Shown: one piece after another, positions 59,201-64,000 of the stretch | How the letters are laid out: every line of letters begins with the position of its first letter | How positions within the stretch are numbered: the stretch's first letter is position 1 | Assembly (NCBI GenBank): GCA_036320915.1 | Contig: JAXBDG010000003.1 | Coordinates: 186,001-250,000, forward strand | DNA from: Linnemannia elongata | Taxonomy: Eukaryota; Mortierellomycota; Mortierellomycetes; Mortierellales; Mortierellaceae | Direction of reading: 5' to 3' | DNA length: 64,000 bases | Program-made: the position numbers and the translations under genes | The notes under the pieces: generated by a model | What the model was told of the DNA's origin: nothing | Seen by the model: the letters and a program-made list of their open reading frames with translations, nothing else | Database searches by the model: none

Positions 59201-59962
59201 TCTGTTGACTGTGACAATACCGTGACCTTGTGGGACCTTGCCAGCACTCAACAAAAGCACGTCCTTATGGAGGGAGGAGCAGTCGATGATGAGGCTTCTT
59301 GGAACCTGGCATTCTCCCCAAGTGGACATCGGCTCGTCATCGTCAATAGGATTGGCAACATCTGGCTCTTCGATCCTCAATCGAAAAAGCTAATAATGTC
59401 CCAACCGACAGATTAGGGGCGTATTGAGGTGATGACGTTTTCACCGAACGGCCAGCAGCTTGCAGTCGGAGACAGTAATGGCTGGATCTACCTTCGGGGC
59501 TTACAGCTAGATGACCGTGATATCATGCTGACACTACACATGGACCATGTGACATGCAATGCCTACTCACCTTGCGGCGAATGGATTGCTTCCGGTAGTG
59601 GGGACCAAACAGTTGAACTCTGGCACAGGCAGGGACCACCAGGCGATACAGAGAGCTGTTCGTATGTCTCGACGGTCCGTGGTTTTTTTGACATGGTCCT
59701 TGACATTGCCTGGAGTCCGACCGTCCCTATGGAGTTTGTTACCGGCTGCGCGGATGAATCTGTCCGGGTTTGGCGAGTGTCGAGCGATGGTGAGGAGGTT
59801 GTCGTCAAGCTTCTCTGGGGCACCAATCTTGCGGTTCTCCATGCCAACGGTCTTTCGCTCAAGGGTGCGATTGGTCTTAGCCCGACGCAAAAAAAGTTGT
59901 TGGTCCAACGTGGCGCCGTCTACACCTCTCCGACCCTCATGGGGATGGACAGTGAAGAGTAA
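56264..59962 (+). pseudogene. NLR-like STAND gene 4 (short N-terminus), pseudogene
   Basis: The ATG at 56264 starts MAMVSPIQT. The helical N-terminal domain of copies 1-3 is absent: only about 65 residues precede IYILPMAKANLQA and Walker A GDSGVGKST. Three lesions break the frame. One base is missing at about 56667-56668 in the INLPTI segment. Two bases are missing at about 57810 just before the pentapeptide-like block (AITILVRAG). An in-frame TAG lies at 59414-59416 late in the WD40 propeller. Between lesions all family blocks are recognisable: YILICDGYDE, the VNLSRSWLRKADLSGA block, about 13 WD40 blades, and a C-terminus ending LLVQRGAVYTSP...MDSEE with TAA at 59960-59962. It is non-functional as a full-length NLR-like protein. 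Confidence 0.9.
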
Positions 59963-61222
59963 ACGATGGAGATTTGGAGGTGGACAATTTCGAACAAGGA
60001 TTCATATAAATAAAAAAATATGAATTGATCAATTGTTTCTTTCTAAATCTAAGTCTGATGATTGTTCCTGGCTGATAACCTTATCTGAAACGATGCCTTG
60101 AGTTGACCTAACTCTCCCTTTTTCTTGTGAAGGTATTTCGACTTTTCGTTGACCTGTACAGGATACACATTGTTTTTTTCTTCTCTGGTGTGATCGAAAA
60201 AGCGAATACTGAGTGGTGAGTGGGCGCAAAGGGATGAAATTAAGAAAGAATAATGGCGAAGGTGTAAACGACCATAACCCACTGCATTCGAAATAAGCAA
60301 AAAAGTCAAGTTGCACCGGCTCGGATTCCCCTGCTCTTTTGCTTTCTGCTCTCTTTTCGCCACTTTCCCTCCGCCAACCTCATCGTCATCTGTCCTTTCA
60401 TCAGCAACATTTTCCGTTCATTCATTCAACATCCACCCTTCCACTACTTTTTACATTCATCAGATTCCCTTGTCTGGAATCAGCACCATTGAACAATCGA
60501 ACAATCGAATTCAAAAGAAAGTATGTTGTTGACAGTCAAAAACAGCAAACACAAACAACGAGCAAGGGGAAAAAAAAATCACTCCTATACTTCTTTAAGT
60601 CTGCCTTTCCTTACCCTATTCTCTTCTCCCTCCTTGCCACCTCCCCTCTTGTCAACAAACCTAGACCTTTATATACGGATCATACCAGACCGAAGTTGGC
60701 TCCTCAAGGGTGCGCTTTAAAATCACAAAGTACGTAGGCGAGAATAAGGCAAGAACTCAAAGATGGTGTTTTTGTCTTCCTAAAAGTAGCAAGTTGCTTA
60801 CCAGCGTCTCCCTCCCTCTTTTTACATTGACAGCCAGTCGTCTTCATCAGACCAATTAAGCCCTCCCGACTTTCCTTCCAAGAAACCAAAAAAAGGCTTG
60901 TTCGCACCTGTAAGTATACGGTGAATGCACTGCTTGTACTGTTCCATATGTAAAATGCAAGGAAATGCGTGAGAGTAAACAAGTCAGCCCATTAATTTTG
61001 CTGCTCTTTGTTATCCATTAGACCATTCCGCTCTCGTTATTTGACACTGTCTCCTCCGCCAATTGATCAAAACCAGGCTTCTTCGCAAAACATTATACTT
61101 CAGCAAACAAAACGAGGTAAAGACATTGCGCACTCTGCCTATGAGGACACATCGTAACTATCGTGTTGGGTGCACTGCTAACAACCCAACTATTGTCATT
61201 GTAATTATTAGAACTCGCAACC
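59963..61222 (+). promoter_or_regulatory. Upstream region of NLR-like gene 5 with two leader introns
   Basis: Bases 60030-60095 are the former 3' UTR of copy 4 and match the readthrough tail of copy 3. The pyrimidine block (60330-60490) and leader match those of copies 3 and 4. Likely leader introns are 60910-61021 (GTAAGT...TTAG) and 61117-61211 (GTAAAG...TTAG), the latter ending 11 nt before the ATG at 61223. No LINE is present here. Confidence 0.6.
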
Positions 61223-64000
61223 ATGACCAAGGTCTTTCCCACTCAAACACATACCACTGAAAATGACGGGGACCTTAACTGCAATCAACATACCGACCTC
61301 ATCGAAAGTTTTCAAGGCATCAAAATAAACCCCGAAATCGAAACTGACGTGCAAGAGGCACCCCATCTCGAGGACGAGCTACACAACATTCGTTCACAGC
61401 GACTGGGAGAGTTACACCAGCCTATCTACATCCTTCCTATGGCCAAGGCCAACCTCCAAGCCCAAGACGATGACCTCTTCTCCCTCAAAGAGAAATTACA
61501 GGAGTTCTTGGCGAGTCAACGTCAAGTGATGCTTGTTCTAGGCGATTCAGGTGCAGGCAAGTCAACATTCAATCGACATTTGGAACATCAACTCTGGACT
61601 GACTACAAACGGGGTGGCTGGATTCCACTTTTCATAAATCTGCCAGCCATTGACAGACCAGCCAAGGAGCTAGTGACCGAGCACCTCAGAGGATACGACT
61701 TTTCGAAGGAGCAGGTCCAGGAGCTGAAGCAGCGCCGTCGTTTCGTTGTCATCTGTGATGGGTATGATGAAAGCCAGCTCAGCACCAACCTCCACACTAC
61801 TAACCTCTTCAACCGCCCTGGTCAGTGGAAGGTCAAGATGATCATCACCTGCCGAACTCAGTATCTCGGCCCTGACTACCGCAACCGCTTTGTACCTCAA
61901 GGGGGTGATCACTATGACCGTCCAGCCCCCGACCTCTTCGAGGAAGTTGTAATTGCTCCATTTTCCAAGGAGCAGATTGAGAGCTATGTCGAGCAATATG
62001 TTCCTCTGGAGCCACGCCTTTGGGTGGCAAAGGACTACATGGACAAGCTAACCACCATTCCAAACCTGTTGGGTCTGGTCAGGAACCCCTTCCTTCTGTC
62101 GCTCGCTTTGGAAGCCCTACCAGGTGTCACTCATGAGAAACAGGAGCTGTCAGCGATCAAGATCACCCGAGTCCAACTCTATGACACATTTGTAGACCAT
62201 TGGTTCGCGGTCAATCAACGACGTCTGGAAAGAAACCTTGCGTTATCCAAGGAGGATCGAGACACTCTGGAGCATTTGGTCAACGACAACTTTACTCGAT
62301 GCGGGATCGATTACCTGATGCGTCTGTCTGCTGCGATCTTTAAGGAGCAGCACGGACACCCTGTCGTCCAGTACGTGCATCGTCAGGACAACAACTCTTG
62401 GAAGGCGGCGTTCTTTGGTAATGAGTCCGAGGCCAAGTTGCTCCGTGAGGCTTCCCCGTTGACGCGCACTGGCAACCAGTTTCGGTTCGTACATCGATCG
62501 GTACTGGAATATCTCCTCTCTCGTGTCATCTACAATCCGGTCGAGACTGCGGAGGAAGACATGGATCCGGAATCTGAGACAGCATCTTCCACCGCTCTCT
62601 CGTCGGACAGCAACAATCCCTTGTTTCTGAAGAAACTGCTTGGTGAGCCATCGATCATCCAGTTCCTGTGCGATCGGGTCAAGTCAATCCCTGATTTCGA
62701 GCAACAACTTCGCGCTTTGATCGACCAATCCAAGACTGACCCCAGCGCAGCCGTTGCCGCCACCAACGCCATAACGATTCTAGTTCGAGCTGGTGTGGCA
62801 TTTCACTGCGCCGATCTCCGCGGCGCCAAAATCCCTGGTGCCGACCTTTCCGGTGGTCAGTTTGACTATGCGCAGTTCCAAGGAGCAGACTTGAGGGATG
62901 TCAATTTTTCGAGGAGCTGGTTGCGAAAGGCGGATATGAGCGGAGCACAGATGGATGGTGTCCAGTTTGGGGAGCTGCCGTACCTGGAGATGGATAAATG
63001 GGTGGGCACCTGTGCCTACTCGTCCGATGGAAGAATGCTTGCCGTGGGTCTAACGAATTGGTCAGGAGTTGGCGTTAGCATTTACGATACCTTATCATGG
63101 ACGCGAATCTCTTCTTTTACGGCGCCAGCTGAAGTGCAAACAATGGCATTTTCACCCGACTGCACAAGGGTCGTGTTTGGAGAGGAGAATAGTGTGGCTA
63201 GGCTATGGGATTGTGCTAACGGCCAAGAGATGTTTGCCATAGAAGGGCATAGCGACGGTGTGAACTCCGTTACCTTTTCACCATGTGGCAATAATATCGC
63301 CTCATCCAACGGTGACAAAACAGTACGAGTGTGGGATTCACAGACTGGAGAGAGTCTCTTTTTCTTGGAAGGTTACACAGACGAAGTCAGGAGAGTCAAG
63401 TATTCACCGAACGGGGAGCGGTTGGTATCGGGTGGTCGTGATGGAACGATTCGGTTTTGGGACTCAACGACAGGACAACCAGCGCTCGCTTTGAAATGCT
63501 CACTAGGCGAGGTTTTTAGTCTGGCCTTTTCTCCTGATGGACGGTGGATGGCTTCTGGTCATTTGAAGGGAGAGTTGCAACTTTGGCACGCGGAGTCTGG
63601 TGAGCCAGGTCCTGTCCTGCATGGCCATACCTTATACGTTACGGGGATTGCGTTTTCTCCAGACAGCCGGCGGATCGCTTCTTCTAGTTGGGACGGCACA
63701 GTGAGACTATGGGACGCGTCGACAGGCACTCTCATTAATACGTTGTCAAGCCATAAGGAATGGGTGAACGATGTTGTCTTTTCTCCGGATGGCCTTCAGA
63801 TTGCGTCAGGTGGGAGTGACAGAAAGGTGCGTCTGTGGGATGTAGGCTCTATCTTGATGTCAAGTGTTGAGCAACAGGATCAACTTGGAGATGTATGGAA
63901 GACGGTGTACACCCCAAATGGCCAAGCTATTCTTACAGTCAGCCATAACCAAACCTTCAAGCAATGGGACTCTCTAACAGGAGCACCCAACTCACTTCTG
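61223..64000 (+). CDS. NLR-like STAND protein 5 (short N-terminus; continues past the window end)
   Basis: I translated this frame from the ATG at 61223 to the last base; all 926 codons are open. It begins MTKVFPTQT and has about 70 residues before IYILPMAKANLQA. Walker A is GDSGAGKST (about residues 110-118) and Walker B is FVVICDGYDE (about 172-181). The NACHT is followed by the usual VQLYDTFVDHW and FVHRSVLEYLLSR segments. The pentapeptide-like block (DLRGAKIPGADLSGGQFDYA) is at about 530-590. At least eight WD40 blades are present before the window ends in a ninth. No stop or frameshift is seen, so this is a candidate functional short-form member, provided the missing C-terminus is intact. 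Confidence 0.88.
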   Translation, partial: MTKVFPTQTHTTENDGDLNCNQHTDLIESFQGIKINPEIETDVQEAPHLEDELHNIRSQRLGELHQPIYILPMAKANLQAQDDDLFSLKEKLQEFLASQRQVMLVLGDSGAGKSTFNRHLEHQLWTDYKRGGWIPLFINLPAIDRPAKELVTEHLRGYDFSKEQVQELKQRRRFVVICDGYDESQLSTNLHTTNLFNRPGQWKVKMIITCRTQYLGPDYRNRFVPQGGDHYDRPAPDLFEEVVIAPFSKEQIESYVEQYVPLEPRLWVAKDYMDKLTTIPNLLGLVRNPFLLSLALEALPGVTHEKQELSAIKITRVQLYDTFVDHWFAVNQRRLERNLALSKEDRDTLEHLVNDNFTRCGIDYLMRLSAAIFKEQHGHPVVQYVHRQDNNSWKAAFFGNESEAKLLREASPLTRTGNQFRFVHRSVLEYLLSRVIYNPVETAEEDMDPESETASSTALSSDSNNPLFLKKLLGEPSIIQFLCDRVKSIPDFEQQLRALIDQSKTDPSAAVAATNAITILVRAGVAFHCADLRGAKIPGADLSGGQFDYAQFQGADLRDVNFSRSWLRKADMSGAQMDGVQFGELPYLEMDKWVGTCAYSSDGRMLAVGLTNWSGVGVSIYDTLSWTRISSFTAPAEVQTMAFSPDCTRVVFGEENSVARLWDCANGQEMFAIEGHSDGVNSVTFSPCGNNIASSNGDKTVRVWDSQTGESLFFLEGYTDEVRRVKYSPNGERLVSGGRDGTIRFWDSTTGQPALALKCSLGEVFSLAFSPDGRWMASGHLKGELQLWHAESGEPGPVLHGHTLYVTGIAFSPDSRRIASSSWDGTVRLWDASTGTLINTLSSHKEWVNDVVFSPDGLQIASGGSDRKVRLWDVGSILMSSVEQQDQLGDVWKTVYTPNGQAILTVSHNQTFKQWDSLTGAPNSLL

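Overview
This window looks like a contig from a filamentous fungus, most likely an early-diverging Mucoromycota/Mortierellomycotina species. That placement is an inference. It rests on small GT-AG introns, fungal housekeeping genes (RNase P subunit Rpp30/Rpp1, tubulin cofactor D), a chromodomain Ty3/Gypsy retrotransposon, and an expanded family of very large NACHT-pentapeptide-WD40 proteins of a kind I associate with Mortierella-like genomes.

Region 1 (1-15 kb) is an ordinary genic region. It holds a 5'-incomplete GPI-anchored Cu-only superoxide dismutase-like gene, two tandem metallo-beta-lactamase-fold hydrolase genes (minus strand, one intron each), a small multi-pass membrane protein ending in a KKXX ER-retrieval signal, RPP1/RPP30 (minus, 7 exons) and, divergently transcribed from it, TBCD (plus, 11 exons). 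I reconstructed the exon structures from splice sites and reading-frame continuity.

Region 2 (15.9-64 kb) is an accessory region built around a family of STAND/NLR-like genes, all on the plus strand. Copy 1 (15983-21097) and copy 2 (37170-42692) are intact and full length. Copy 3 (48311-53917) has one in-frame TAG and has lost its ancestral stop. Copy 4 (56264-59962) is a pseudogene with two frameshifts and one nonsense codon. Copy 5 (61223 to the window end) is open and incomplete only because the window ends. There is also a heavily deleted relic (45287-46716) and a tiny relic (about 32808-32890). Full-length members have an all-helical N-terminal region, a NACHT NTPase, a pentapeptide-like linker, 12-15 WD40 blades and a conserved C-terminal LLxQRGA cap. 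Copies 4 and 5 lack most of the helical N-terminal domain. Copy 2 alone carries an acidic Trp-Gly repeat tail. Copies 3-5 share two small introns in the 5' leader, although the 3-6 kb coding regions appear intronless. Fungal NACHT-WD40 proteins are known in allorecognition and programmed cell death; that role is only an analogy here.

Between the NLR-like genes lie an F-box-LRR gene and its pseudogene, a small secreted beta-trefoil-like protein, a 5.8-kb chromovirus whose gag is split by a solo LTR of its own family in opposite orientation (both insertions keep 5-bp target duplications), two 28S rRNA-derived fragments, duplicated non-coding blocks of about 1 kb, and a 5'-truncated LINE with poly(A) and a 15-bp target duplication. 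Together these describe a recently active birth-and-death cluster of immune-receptor-like genes with transposon insertions, gene conversion and pseudogenes in several stages of decay.
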